DNA of 60,804 nt from Phlegmacium glaucopus (Eukaryota > Basidiomycota > Agaricomycetes > Agaricales > Cortinariaceae), in contig MU130038.1 in the NCBI GenBank assembly GCA_015039465.1, forward strand, positions 1 to 60,804, in the 5' to 3' direction. Of this stretch, positions 24,329 to 35,483 are shown piece by piece. Position numbers and translations under genes: made by a program. The notes below the pieces were generated by a model. It saw only the letters and a list, made by a program, of their open reading frames with translations. It did not search any database and was not told where the DNA came from. Positions within the stretch are counted from its first letter, which is position 1, and each line of letters opens with the position of its first letter.

Positions 24329-26828
24329 GCCTTGCAATATGTGAAAGAGTGCCCAGATGCATGGTTTGGAGATGTGACTATAATATTTGCTGGGGATTTC
24401 TTCCAGTATCCACCTGTAGTTGGAACTGCTCTGTATACTCCTATTTCAATGTATGCAGGCCAAAAAAATGAAGAGATACAACAACGACTAGGGAGAATGG
24501 CTTGGAAGACTGTGGATACTGTCATTGAGCTGTCAGAACAGCAGAGAATGAAAACAGACCCTATGCTGGTGCAGTCCAAAGGTTGCATACACGACAATGT
24601 CACTTTGGGGATGTAGAGTTATTCAATACTCATCTCATGAAATCAGCAGCTCATCCAGAAGGAGTTGATATGGGCAAAAAATAAAATTCATATGCTGCTG
24701 TAATTGTAAATATAAATCTACTGTGGGAGGTACTGAACATGGAAAAGGCACGCTCTTGGTGTAACTCCGCTGGCCCAGACCTGATATTATGTGCTGCCCA
24801 TGATATTCCACCATCAACACACACCCCACTGTCCCGAACCAAAGCAGAGCAAATACTCTGAATCAACTTCTCCTCTTCCAAAAATCAAGGTGCTCTCCCA
24901 GGTTTTGTGCCTCTCTTTATTGGTATGCCTGTCATTCTCCATACACATAATCTATCTACAGATCTCAAAATAACCAATGGATCACAAGGTTATGTTCGCA
25001 AAATTGATGTGGAAATTTCCTCACATGGTCTGACTTATTGCTCCTGTGTGATCGTAGAATTTCCTGAAAGCCCTGTACAATTAGATGGGTTACCTCAAGG
25101 ATATTTTCCTATTGTCCCAGTTATATGGTCATTTACTATGTCTTTTGTCTGTGATAATGGGGAACATGAGAAGATCAAGTTATCATACCATCAAGTGCCA
25201 ATTCAGCCAGGATTTGCCATCACTGGACATTCTGCACAAGGAAAGACGCTCCTTAAGGTTCTTGTCAGCTTGCATGAAGGTGTATTTGCAGCCTATGTTG
25301 CAGCCTCATGAGCAAAGTCACGGTCAGGGCTTTGTATTACTCAAGCAGCTCATCTCAATGATTTAAACAAGCCTCTCCCACATGATCTTTTCATTGAAGT
25401 TCAGTGTCTTGAAAGATTAGAGCATAACACTTTAGTATGACATGGTCTTATTAGTGGGACTGTGCTCTCAGTTCCTGACCCTGAACCTGAATCAGATGGA
25501 AATACAGTCACCGTCAAGAGTCAATTTGTTGAACTGGAACCAGTATTGGGCAAAAGAAAATTTGTTGATGGCCCCAATGTCAATATGTCCTCCATTTCCA
25601 ACCCAAATCCCAAAGTGAAGCATCCTAAGAAAGCATTCTCAAATGGGCAGTTGGCAGACCCTGGAAGTAATAGTGGTCTGGTTCCTGTAACATCAATAAT
25701 CTCTGGTTCCACATGGCTTGCTTCTGCTGGGTGTTGCTGGTCTGAAGTTAATTGGTCTTGTGCATATGACTCTGTCTTCATGTCACTATATGGAATTTAT
25801 GTGACTGCCAGGTTTCAATTTTGGCAGGATTTTGGTTCTGCTTCCCTCCTTGCCAATATACTTGATCATTCTTTCAAAAGCCTCTTGGAATCTTCTTTGT
25901 GTACAACTGCCATGTTCGACCACCACCAAGATAAATTTTGTGATGAGCTCTCATGTAGGTACCCAGATTGGTTCCACCACCTTGGACACCATGGAGCATC
26001 GGTCTCTGCTATTCTTGATGTTCTTTTCCATTGAGTGGGCATCAATTAATGATTATTCTGTGCTGTCCTAATGGGTGTGCCATATCAACAAATATAGTAG
26101 CAGATGCTGGAGTTCCAAGTATGGTTGTACCCTCTGAGCTTCACAATTCTTTTTCCACCACCGTTCCTATGAACCTAAATCAGTACATATCAGAATTCTC
26201 GCATCATGCTTCTCGGGATTGCAGACTCACAAATATGTCCTGTAGTGAATGCGATATAGGCTTATTGTCATTCACTTCCTCATTTGTTGCTGCACCTCCA
26301 GTTCTGTTCCTGGAAGTTCCAATGGAAGCAGGTTCATCCTTGTCTGGAGTTTTTCCCTCTTGGTTGATTTAAGTGCCCTCACCTTCACAGAATAGTTTGT
26401 ATCAACTCTCTGCCATCATTTATTTAGGGGGTTTTCATTTTACAAGCCAACTGGTTTTGAATAATGGGTCTATATGGAAATACGATGGGTGAATAAATAA
26501 TGGTGTCCCTATTTTCAAATTTAGTGCACAGAGATCAGGTTCTGAATTATCACAACTCCTTTCTCTGGACTCCCGGAAAGCACATATCTACATATATTCT
26601 CATATGCCCGTGGATGGATGATCAGACTTGGAGAGAATTTGGGACCTTCGCACATCTTTATAATCTGCCCAACCAGTACAAATTAAATCCTTTGTGGTAC
26701 CATACCAGATTGAGCCAAACCAACAATACTTAAGTTGTCCCCCCCCCCACAATAGAGGTTCAATCACTTTTCTTCCCCAGAAATTTTGCCTGTTCCAACT
26801 ACTCTATTACATATTCTTAGCTATCAAA

Positions 26829-29149
26829 ATGTCTTCTGCTACTTCTGCTACCGCTGAGGCTGCTGCTGCATTGTCTGATGTCCCCGTCAGTGAGACTGTT
26901 CACATTTTGTTCTGAATGAGCTACACACTCAAGATGTCACTTCTTTAGCTCTTGGTGATCCTGTCATGGGTGCTATTTGTCATCTCGAGACCATGACTAG
27001 CCCAAGCAAGGCTATAGGTGCTGAAATATTTCATATGTTCAATTTTCTGTTCTCCCCTTCATATGTGACCTTTTTTCACAGAACCTGTTGATTTCCTGAG
27101 AAATGATCATGTCGGTTTTGTCAATGGAGAAACTGGAACATTAGGTCAGTCTTTCTTCCTTTTTTCTCCAGCCTGATTACTAACTGATGTTTAGTTTGCA
27201 GCTCATCCTCTGAATTGGACTCCATCTACACAACCAACATGACTCCTCTTGAAACCTCTCTGCTATATTCCTTAATCCTCAACCACCATGAGACCTGAGC
27301 TTATCCATAGTATTGCCAAAGACAATAACCCATGAAGGGTGAAGTCTGAAAAGGAGAAGGCCGTGTATTGGGTTCGAACCGATGGGACTCCTCTTCTGCT
27401 CTCATTCCCAGCAATCCTCAACACTCAGGGAAAATATGGATGTACTGGTCCATATTTCAACATGATAGAAAATGTGAGTATCTTCAGTTGATTTGTTTAT
27501 TCTCCTTGTGGACATACTTATCTCTTCTTAGGCTGACAATAATAATTTCAAGAGGATGAAGGTTCTGTTTGAGTTGAAGCTCCTCAAGGAGAATGACCCA
27601 CTGTATCCCGCTGAGGCACAAGAGGCCTTTGCGGCAACCTGGATTCTCTTTGGCATACTATGTGATGAAGTTGAAGAGAAGCGGAACACAGGTATGTTTT
27701 TTTTCTTCTTCTGGCTACAATCTTTTTTCTGATTACTTTTGGAAAGGTTGACTTATGAACAGAGAGCAGCCGTCACAGAGTTCTGGAGGGCTCAAGATGT
27801 CCTAGTGGTCACATTGGATCCCCTCTTTGAAGGCATGGGAGACCCATCAAAAATTGACACACCAAAGATCTCCAGGAGCCAGATTAGCTGTAAGTGAAAT
27901 GTTCCTTCTTTCTCTCTGTGTTTTCCTAACTTGTCCATGGGCTAATAGCCAGAGCAGGGTTGTTGTCCCTTCTAAAGAGTCCTGGTATGTACAGGTATTA
28001 TTGATTACCAACATAACATCCAAAGATCATTTGTTTTTCAGGCGGTGGTTCCTCAACGGTAACACCACTGTCATCTCTGTCGAAAGTGCCACCATCAAGA
28101 GGCTGCAGGCAATGGTTGTTAAATTTAGGCAAATAATGGATAATAATGTTGAGAGCAACAATAGAGTGGAGGCTTAGGACGGTGGGTGTTAACCAGATAA
28201 AACACTAGTTATTTGACTAAAGAACTACTCTAATCATAACTACTATTTATACAAGTACAGGAATGATAACAAAAATACATGTCTTATCTTTGACCTCTGG
28301 CATAAAACTCTCTTATCAGCTTATCTCCCTGGAGTGAACTTGACATTTCCAACAATGGTAGTACTGGTAGGCTGTTTTCTCTAGTAGTTTGTTTACCACT
28401 TTCTTACCGCTTGTTTCTGGGATCAGCAGTGACTCCTCTATCATCTCCATTGAAAGCACCCCCATTGAGAAGCAGCAGTGGTAGCACTGGAAGGTTGTTT
28501 TCTCTCATTATTTTGTTTGTATTCTTACGGCTCCTTTCCAGGATTGGCTAAGCTTGCCCTCCAAGCCATGCCTGATCTGTATGGTCGCTACACAAATCTC
28601 ATAGCCCACCACCCACACCTCAAGTCTATGACTGTTACCCCCCCAAATATCTGTGATCAAAATGGTGCTATAGTACTCCCCTCTGACTATTTGATGAAGC
28701 TGGGTAACCAAACACCTGTCTTCATAATGGTCAAGCTTAGGCTGTGAGTCTTTTCCTTGTCATATGTTATGCTGCTACTTACACTTAAAGTACCTGTCAG
28801 CTGGGAGAGCTCTCCACAGAGTGAAGAAAAGAGGGCCACCTCTGGGTTCAAATCTCGAGAGGGTGAAGAGAATGGTAGTAGGATGTATCAGTTGGTGCTT
28901 CATGAGATGACCCTGCTCCCCAGCAACATTCCTGCATACAATCTCATACCCCACAAAGAAACCAACATTGAGTACCCAAATGGCAATGAGAAAACAGTTA
29001 CTCAGGCTAGCATCGGCCTGGGGAGCAGGAGGAAGTGGGTGTTTGGTGGATTTGATGCTGACAACAGGATTGTTGGTAATCCCAAGAAGATCTGCTTGGT
29101 TACAGAGGATAGCAACATTGAAATGACCAACAATGATGTCTTCACCTAA
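26829..29149 (+). CDS. Unrecognised multi-exon gene, possibly decaying
   Basis: I do not recognise the family. A plausible start is the ATG at 26829 (MSSATSATAEAAAALSDVPV). Coding-like exons follow: FVLNELHTQDVTSLALGDPV, EPVDFLRNDHVGFVNGETG, YWVRTDGTPLLLSFPAIL, KVLFELKLLKENDPLYPAE, VTEFWRAQDVLVVTLDPLF, AGLLSLLKSPGGGSSTVTPL, LAKLALQAMPDLYGRYTNL and a last exon ending NNDVFT-stop. Many junctions are good GT-AG with matching phase (for example near 27003/27082, 27892/27950, 28541 and 28746). A few joints do not keep frame (near 26905, 27240 and 27770), so the copy may be broken or my model incomplete. It sits between transposon relics and may be a transposon passenger. The T-P-L-S-S module near 28050 is echoed near 28435. 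Confidence 0.45.
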
Positions 29150-29524
29150 TAATTGCTGCTCATTTTATTTTTGGTACCATTTCTTATGCTTATTCCATCT
29201 CATGATTCCAAGTCATCTGTCACTGTGATGTACATCAATTATTACTTGACAAATATTATGTCTCCTTGAATGTGTTCTAATAAAGGGTGGGATCAGTTTT
29301 TTGCTGGATGAATGCTGACAAAGAGTCAGGGACTTGGTGTGAAGCGCCGCTAACGATATAGATTTTTAGGGCTCAAATTTGTGGAATCAATGTGGATATC
29401 CAACCTATATTGAACTCATTGCTCAAATCCGAATGTTGAGGCTACCTAAAACTTTATCCCATGGATGTGGGCCTATAAACTGATGACTGTTCATTATTAT
29501 GAAGCACATTGTTGCAGAAGTTCT
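29150..29524. other. Spacer, nothing recognised
   Basis: AT-rich sequence downstream of the unrecognised gene. No ORF or repeat motif with support. Confidence 0.4.
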
Positions 29525-30034
29525 AGTGCTGTGCTTGGCCCAGCTTCAGGCCGTGAGCCAGGCCAAAATAGGCCAAAGTAATGGCCTTGCCCTGGGATTT
29601 GAAAAGCCAAAGCCAAGCTGCCAGGCCGTGGCTCTTCAGTAGGCTTTTTTAGACTTTTTATTTATTTTTCCAGCTGTATAATGGTGTTATATAGTTAGTA
29701 GTAACATATAAACAGATGAACATTGTATTTAAATGTGAAAATTGATGATATATAGTAATAAATTATTAGTAATATCTATTAATTATAATGGACAAGCAAT
29801 GGCATCCAGCTGAGTGGTAAAGCATGCACTGATGCCTTTTTCTTGTGACCATCACTATAGTATAGCTTGAAACCTTATTCTCCTTATGTTAGCAGGTACC
29901 TAGTAGAAATAAAAATAAAAATAAAATTTGGCAAAAGCCGTGGCCTGAGCCAGGCCATGGTTGACGGCTTTGGCTTGGCCTGAGGATTAGGAAAGCCAAA
30001 GCCCCCTCAGGCCAAGCCAGGCCAGAACAGCACT
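29525..30034. repeat. MITE-like element with GGCC-rich terminal inverted repeats
   Basis: Begins AGTGCTGTGCTTGGCC and ends with its near reverse GGCCAGAACAGCACT (510 bases). The sub-terminal regions are dense in CAGGCC/GGCCTG. The middle is AT-rich and has a short tRNA-like stretch around 29800-29880 (CAGCTGAGTGGT, then AGCTTGAAACC) that loosely resembles pol III A and B boxes. No coding capacity. A single-ended relative (TAGTGTTGTGCAGGCTCAGG) lies at about 20825-20880. Confidence 0.6.
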
Positions 30035-30057
30035 ATGCAGAACCTTGGTGAAACTAG

Positions 30058-31525
30058 TGTTGCCAAAGTTCGGTTCAGAACTGCTTCAGAGAACTGGAAC
30101 CGGTGATATGATTTAAATCTGCATAAGCATGGTTTTTGCAATTTTTATCTATTATTTCAGCATAAATATTAATTAATGCACCAATAACTGGCTAATACAA
30201 CTGATAATAGACAAGGGAATCAGAGTTGTTTACCCTACAACTGCTGATTAGACCTATTACTGTGTGACTTAAATGCATATAGTTAATAAGTGTGGTCAAT
30301 AGACTATCATTTGTTACACTACAAATTGCATGTCTGGATTAAAACCAATAAATCCATGAATATCCTTATAGACTTGGCACAGGAAAAGTTAAACAAACAA
30401 TATTGGGTTAGCAATGTCATGGGGTGTGATTTTGGAGCAACATAATATTGTTAATAAAAATTCAGGGGAAGTTGGTGCCCTAGCAACAGTGGAAGCAGAA
30501 TAACCAAGATAGTGGAACCATGTGATTGTGTGGGAATCATGATGATTAAGGATAGGGGGAGTGCTGAACAATCATAAAGATTGTTTCCAGGCACAATAGG
30601 CACAGTTCCCACCAAGAGGGGTGGAAACTACCTAAAATTAGTAACATGGGGCTAAAAATAGAACAACCCCTATGTTTCCAGGAACAATGAGTGCACATGG
30701 TGCCAGAACCAAAGTAAGGGTACCAGGAACCAGTATATCTATTTTTGGACATTATCTATTTTTAAATATCTCAAATGTATAAAATACCTCCCAGGGTTTG
30801 TAAATAGTCAGAAAATTGGATTCTTTCTTTCCCCCCCTCATTTGCAACCTAGTACAGCTCACTGTCTTAGACATTGAGCAAGAACACTTGTCTTTGAGTA
30901 GTGGACTTGAAAATAAATCAGTTTCTCAGAGTTGTTTGACTTGTTGCAATAATTGTTGAATTGTTGTAAAAGTTGTTGTTGTGTTAAAGTCATAGCAGAA
31001 GCAAGAGGGCTTCTTGTGTATGCAATTTTGTTAAAGTCATAGCAGAAGTTTGAGTCTTCTTGTGTATGCAATTGTGTTGAAGTTGGTAACAAAGTCTTGG
31101 ACTTTTGTGTACACAAATTGTAAATCAATCAGTAAAGTCTTAGGAATTCTTTGACTGATTGTTGGTGCAAGCCATAAATTGCAAAACCACTTTACAAGTT
31201 TTGATCATCCTTTAATTGATCCAAATTATTATTGTTGTTGTGTGTGTTTAGTTGAAGTGAATTCAAAATATTGGAAAGGTTATACTTTCTAGAAAACCCA
31301 ACTTGCATTATTAAGATTGTATAAAGTATTGATTGAGTGATTGTTTTGAGTAGAGATTTATAATCTTGAAAATACACCTTTTCTCAACAACCTCTGTGCA
31401 GTTACATCACCAGTCAAACAAAACTGTGTGGAACCGGCAGTTTGGTTCTCGGTTCTGAAAATTTTGAGATTTTGAGAACCGTTTGAGAACTGGTTCAAAC
31501 TGGAACCAAACTGTCAGTAAATACA
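30058..31525. repeat. Long non-coding repeat with GGTTC-rich ends (copy 1)
   Basis: The ends carry inverted GGTTC/GAACC-rich sequence (about 30067-30103 and 31424-31523). The interior (30288-30740 and about 31262-31350) is repeated at 54669-55210, where about 520 bases of the middle are missing. Inside is a short tandem duplication, TTAAAGTCATAGCAGAAG, at about 30983 and 31031. No ORF beyond short shadows. Type unknown; it could be a non-autonomous DNA element. Confidence 0.6.
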
Positions 31526-31639
31526 GGGGGTATCAGCACCAAATTCATGTAATATTAATTATAATTTGAGTTACATTGGACCCACAATTCAACTGAAAAA
31601 AAATAACACGAAGCTGGCTTACTAATTTTAGACAACAGG

Positions 31640-32425
31640 TAAATTCTCAGTGATCTCACGCCAATCAGCAGTCACGGCCAGCCATTTATTGGACTTCCGA
31701 GCAGTGGCTTGAGGGACAGGCATAGCACGTACTATGTTGCCACCATCGCTACGCCAGGTAAAATATTAGTCAACACGCATAGCACTCACCAAAGGCATAG
31801 TAAACCCCTGAACCAACATGGAGTTTTGCTTGCGCAGACCAGTTCGTACCATCTACACTTAAATTAATTCGCGTCCGTAATTGTCGATGAGTGGATCCAA
31901 ACACATAGTTCCGGAATGCGCGTCTCTGGTTTTCTAATTTCCATTCTTTTCGGCAAGCTGTGACATGATATTTCCATGAGAACAGGATGGATATTGAAAA
32001 TTTCTTAAATAACAACGACCACTCACTTTCTTGTACATCTCATGGCCGAACTTTGTGTCAAAAAGTGATGCTACCATGAATCCAACGCCTAAACCTAGGT
32101 AAGTGAGCCTCCAACCCCAGTATTGAAGCGGTAGGTCGATTGGAAGGTCTCCGGAGGCCTCATATATCCCTAAGTGCATTGAAGAATGGGGTGCCCGGAC
32201 ATTGAATGATCGAGCATAAACTCATCATACATGCTACCGATACAAGAGAATATAAAAATTCCTTGGTTAAAGATAAAAATTAGACTTAACAATGCCATGT
32301 AAAGACTCGACATGAAACAGACTCGACTCCGGGTTGGTCATGTGAGTTTAACCCACAAGGCATTACCTGGCATTACTTTCAAAGCAGCCTGAGAATATTC
32401 TCTGGCAGCAGCTTCGGTGATCTAA
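31640..32425 (-). pseudogene. Relic of a DHA1-type MFS transporter (copy of the 3740 gene)
   Basis: Reading the minus strand, the piece matches the gene at 3740 from about its position 4905 to 5800. It covers the ETY/RREHS-like region (about 32410), the helix coding CFMSSLYMAL-like sequence (about 32310), YLGLGVGFMVASLF (about 32080), KFGHEMYKK, the AEKNGN exon, WSAQAKLH and a GSGVY block. Intron sequence is conserved too: the intron after MYKK and the one after the GIYGFG block still align base by base with the intact gene. Both gene ends are missing and the frame is broken, so this is a truncated DNA-level duplicate. Confidence 0.82.
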
Positions 32426-33219
32426 TTCCACAATGAAATTCAGGAAGAAATTGGGAAGAAAATAACATTTATGTCCTGCTTGAAGGCTGCTTCGAAAATG
32501 TCAATCTGCAAGAGCGGTTTTTCACTCCGAAAATGAGCTCGGAAAGGATCTTGTGCATGCACATTCGCGAGGCATGATGGGGTATACGTAGCACCTCGAT
32601 AATCGATTCGAGGTAATCTAAATTTTCGAAGAATTGGGATAGAAAAACAGCGTCGTCACATTGTGACAGCCACCCATCTGACTCTGAGAGCAACCATAGA
32701 GCATCCTCCTTCCTCCTTCTTCCACCTCTGCCGACACCTTACTTAGCGCGCATCTCGTATGTTCAAATACACGCCGTTCCTGATCGCTTTCCTGACTGAG
32801 AATATCCCCTCACCGAATGTTCCCCATAGCGGGATTCCACCCAAGGGGAAAGCCTCCAGCGTCAGATATCGTAGAAAATAAAGGCAAGAATGACATGTAC
32901 AGTGCTTGGTACGTTTTTTTTTCCGAAAAATCTTCAGTTGTTGAAATTTATTCGCTTTCGATTAGCTTCTCTACACTGCTGTTACCTTGAATGGGTTCTC
33001 CGACCTAGCTACTTATGAGAAATCAACAATCATATCTTCAATATTTCACAAACATCCTACCAGTTTTAACGCCCCTTCGGATATCGGGAAATTCTTTTCA
33101 TGACTTCTTCAACGACTTCCAAAGCTTTGAGAAGTTGATTATAATCGTCAAATAGTCATTATATCTCAAAATTAGGCGACGATGGTACAAGGAAGGTTCG
33201 ATTAAAGTGTTGTCTCAGC
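32426..33219. other. Spacer with an unassigned ORF
   Basis: A minus ORF at 32469-32693 has no recognisable motif. The rest is non-coding by inspection and holds the 3' side of the P450 pseudogene. Confidence 0.4.
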
Positions 33220-35098
33220 TCACTTCGTCTCTATCCTTCCCTCTGGTCTCTCTCTCGACCCTGCACCTCCCAAGTACTTTGGCTTGAACGACACAGGGAA
33301 AATGCGCGGCACACTCGCGAATCCACTCGTATATGTCGCTTCTTCGTCATTGATGTCTGGCACTTTGACACGCCCGGTAGCAGGATCGATTGGGGTGGTC
33401 AAGCCAAGAGCCCAGATGAGCCTTGGGAGGACGATGAAGAAGGATGCTTCTGCGATGTGGTAGCCCGGGCAGAACCGTCGACCCCAGCTGAATACGTAGC
33501 TGGTGGAAAATGACGGTGAGTGAAGAGGGATGGGGTAGGGCAGTAAGACTTACTGATCACGGTTGCGGGATTCAGGTCCAGATCCCCAAATCATCTTCTT
33601 GCAGGGATCAGTGGGGAAGCGTTCAGGTTGATAAGCCCTTGGGTGGGGGTACACGGCGGGGTCCATGTGGATTGCCCAGACGTTGTTAATCCCTTTGGAA
33701 TAAACGTGCCCTCGTACTCGTCATCCTCACCTGCAAGATGTGGGATGCCTAAGCGTCGGTCCCTATCAACATCGGTCGTAAACCACAGAACAAAGGCCGG
33801 ACGTACCCATAATGGTCGGCGGACGACGACGTAGTGTTTTCTTGATGCGCGCCACGAAATATGGACACTTTTCTTCATCTTCAAACTCTGGCATCCGTCC
33901 ATCACCTCCATTCACATCCCCAACAGCAGCGTCAATTTCAGTTCGTACGCGCGCGAGCACTGGAGGATGGGAAGCATAAAGAGGATGAAACTCTGCATTG
34001 TGCTCGCTGTGGTGTCGCTTCCTGCTTCTAGGATCATGCCTGCGGTATATGCGAGGAGTTTTTCGCGGAGGAAGCCATCTGGTGTTTGGCCAATACCTGG
34101 CACGCTCAGAGGGTGGTCGTCGCTGCGAGTACGCAGATATGTGTTGACATAGGACGTGTTGGGTATTCTGTCCTCCATCATGTGTTTGCCTCCGTCAAGC
34201 AATCAGCAATCCACCCCAGAGTTTCATTTCCCTACAAATTCTGGTCAGCGCGTCCTATATGTAAAATGGCAATGCACATTGGCATATACCATTCATGCAT
34301 TTTTTGTACAGCAATCCGCCATGGTGCAAGGAAATCCGTCAACTTTCATAAAATGGGGAAGACATCCGCGTTGTATATTGTGAGGCGAGGTTAGCAAGTC
34401 CGCGGAATGCATGAAAGTTACGGGCCGTACAGGTAGTTACCAGGCTGTCCTGCGTGGGCAAAGTTGGCTAAGGTCTTGTGCTTGCATTACAACGTCAATC
34501 TCAACATCAACATCCTCAAAAGCCAAAAAAAAAAAAGAGTTTACAGATGTGGGTTATTCGTAACGCGAGTGACACGAGTGCCTTAGGCGGCGGTCGTGAC
34601 GACGCTTGTGGTCTAGCATCACAAGTTAGACGCCCGTCTATCTTTGTGACAATGCGAGACTCGAGCTCCTGGACGGCTCGTAACGCTTTGGAGGTTTGTG
34701 GTCCGATCGCGGAGATGAGCGTCTTACGTGCTGTCTTCCATTCTGTGTCGTATGGGAGGAATACGAGCTGCTGAGGTGCGGACAAGATGTCGTGAGCAGC
34801 ATGGGGTGGCGCCCGAGATGAGTAGATCTTGGAGCGTTCATAGAAGAGTTTATTCGCTGCTCGTGCCGTGTTAAGGACGATCATTTGTGGGCCAAGTTTG
34901 AGGGAAAAGATGGTGCCGTATTTCTGTGCCCATTCTCTGAACTGTGGGTAAGGCCGAAGGATGGGGAAGATTGCCCAAGATGGGTATCCCACTTGGGCCT
35001 GGAGGTAGCCCTTTATGGCTTGACTTGATGTACGGTTGGAGAGTGACGAAGATGACGCCCAGGAGGGCGAGGAAAATAGCAGCATAAAGGTCTTTCAT
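33220..35098 (-). pseudogene. Cytochrome P450 pseudogene
   Basis: A microsomal P450 monooxygenase by descent. The ATG at 35098 opens a membrane anchor (MKDLYAAIFLALLGVIFVTL), then the hinge GLPPGPSGIPILGNLP. After a frame change near 34965 the text continues RPYPQFREWAQKYGTIFSLK, RAANKLFYERSKIYSSRAPP and FAHAGQPG. The I-helix is AYTAGMILEAGSDTTAS, and the heme loop FSWGRRFCPGYH (near 33480) keeps its Cys. Damage: frameshift near 34965; in-frame TGA at 34348-34346 within the PIL-x-KLTDFLAPW stretch; a shift near 33970 after the I-helix; another near 33695 (PKG/NNVWAIHMDP). The K-helix ExxR reads KTLR, so the invariant Glu is Lys. Divergent from the transporter at 35484, 385 bases away, suggesting a former catabolic or secondary-metabolite pair. 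Confidence 0.88.
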
Positions 35099-35483
35099 GC
35101 TGCGGCTCGAGTAGGCAAACTCCTTAAATTCTTACATTATATCTAAATTAATCTACATGGTAGTGTCCAATAATCATTCGTACCCTCTTGGTTCTCCGCC
35201 GGTTACATTGGACAGTCACACTTTGAGTCATCCAGGGGCAGAGTTGATGGCAACAAAAAAAGTACGACGTCGATCTTGACAGTTGGTGGACAATAACACA
35301 GCATGATCCTCCACTCTATATTCCGGCAGACCACAAGCGATTTTCGTTTTTTTTAGCACTCTTTCTCATACACAATGTCCACGGACGCGACCATGACCGA
35401 GGAAGAGAGCAGTACTGAGAAGGTCAAAATGCAGCCCATTTATATTGACAGTTCAGCCATCTCACGCAAGCTTTCTAGCCACC
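35099..35483. promoter_or_regulatory. Divergent intergenic region between P450 pseudogene and MCT-like gene
   Basis: Both genes start outward from this 385-base stretch, so it should contain both promoters. A T-rich tract (TTTTCGTTTTTTTTAGC) lies near 35340, about 140 bases upstream of the chosen transporter start. No specific operator is visible. An ATG at 35375 is in another frame (see rejected list). Confidence 0.4.

Larger units (their letters stand above)
22790..26625 (+). pseudogene. Helitron/PIF1-type helicase relic with C-terminal protease-like domain
   Basis: Rolling-circle (Helitron) transposon protein of the basidiomycete type. Readable in order: Walker A GGTGK (22793) and APTGSAA (about 22887); NVDILLL; an interruption by two stacked solo LTRs; SLLSAQLLCEIDHA; a second solo LTR; LQYVKECPDAWFG, GDFFQYPP (24398) and QQRMKTDP; then LFNTHLMKSAAHPEG and PLFIGMPVIL; NGSQGYVRKI; and QPGFAITGHSAQGKTL at 25201-25251. 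A C-terminal domain follows with NWSCAYDS (25750-25773, candidate nucleophile Cys), a CSECD pair and GGFHFTSQL (about 26430). Without the insertions there are still a one-base shift near 24560 and stops at 24682-24684 (TAA) and 24859-24861 (TGA), plus later shifts. The N-terminal Rep region is missing. Not functional. Confidence 0.8.

Noticed and set aside
27360..27385. GGGTTCGAACC as a tRNA B box
   Set aside because: No A box or cloverleaf around it; it lies in a coding-like exon (YWVRTDG).
29800..29880. tRNA gene in the GGCC-rich MITE
   Set aside because: Only loose A/B box resemblance and no acceptor or anticodon stem could be paired.
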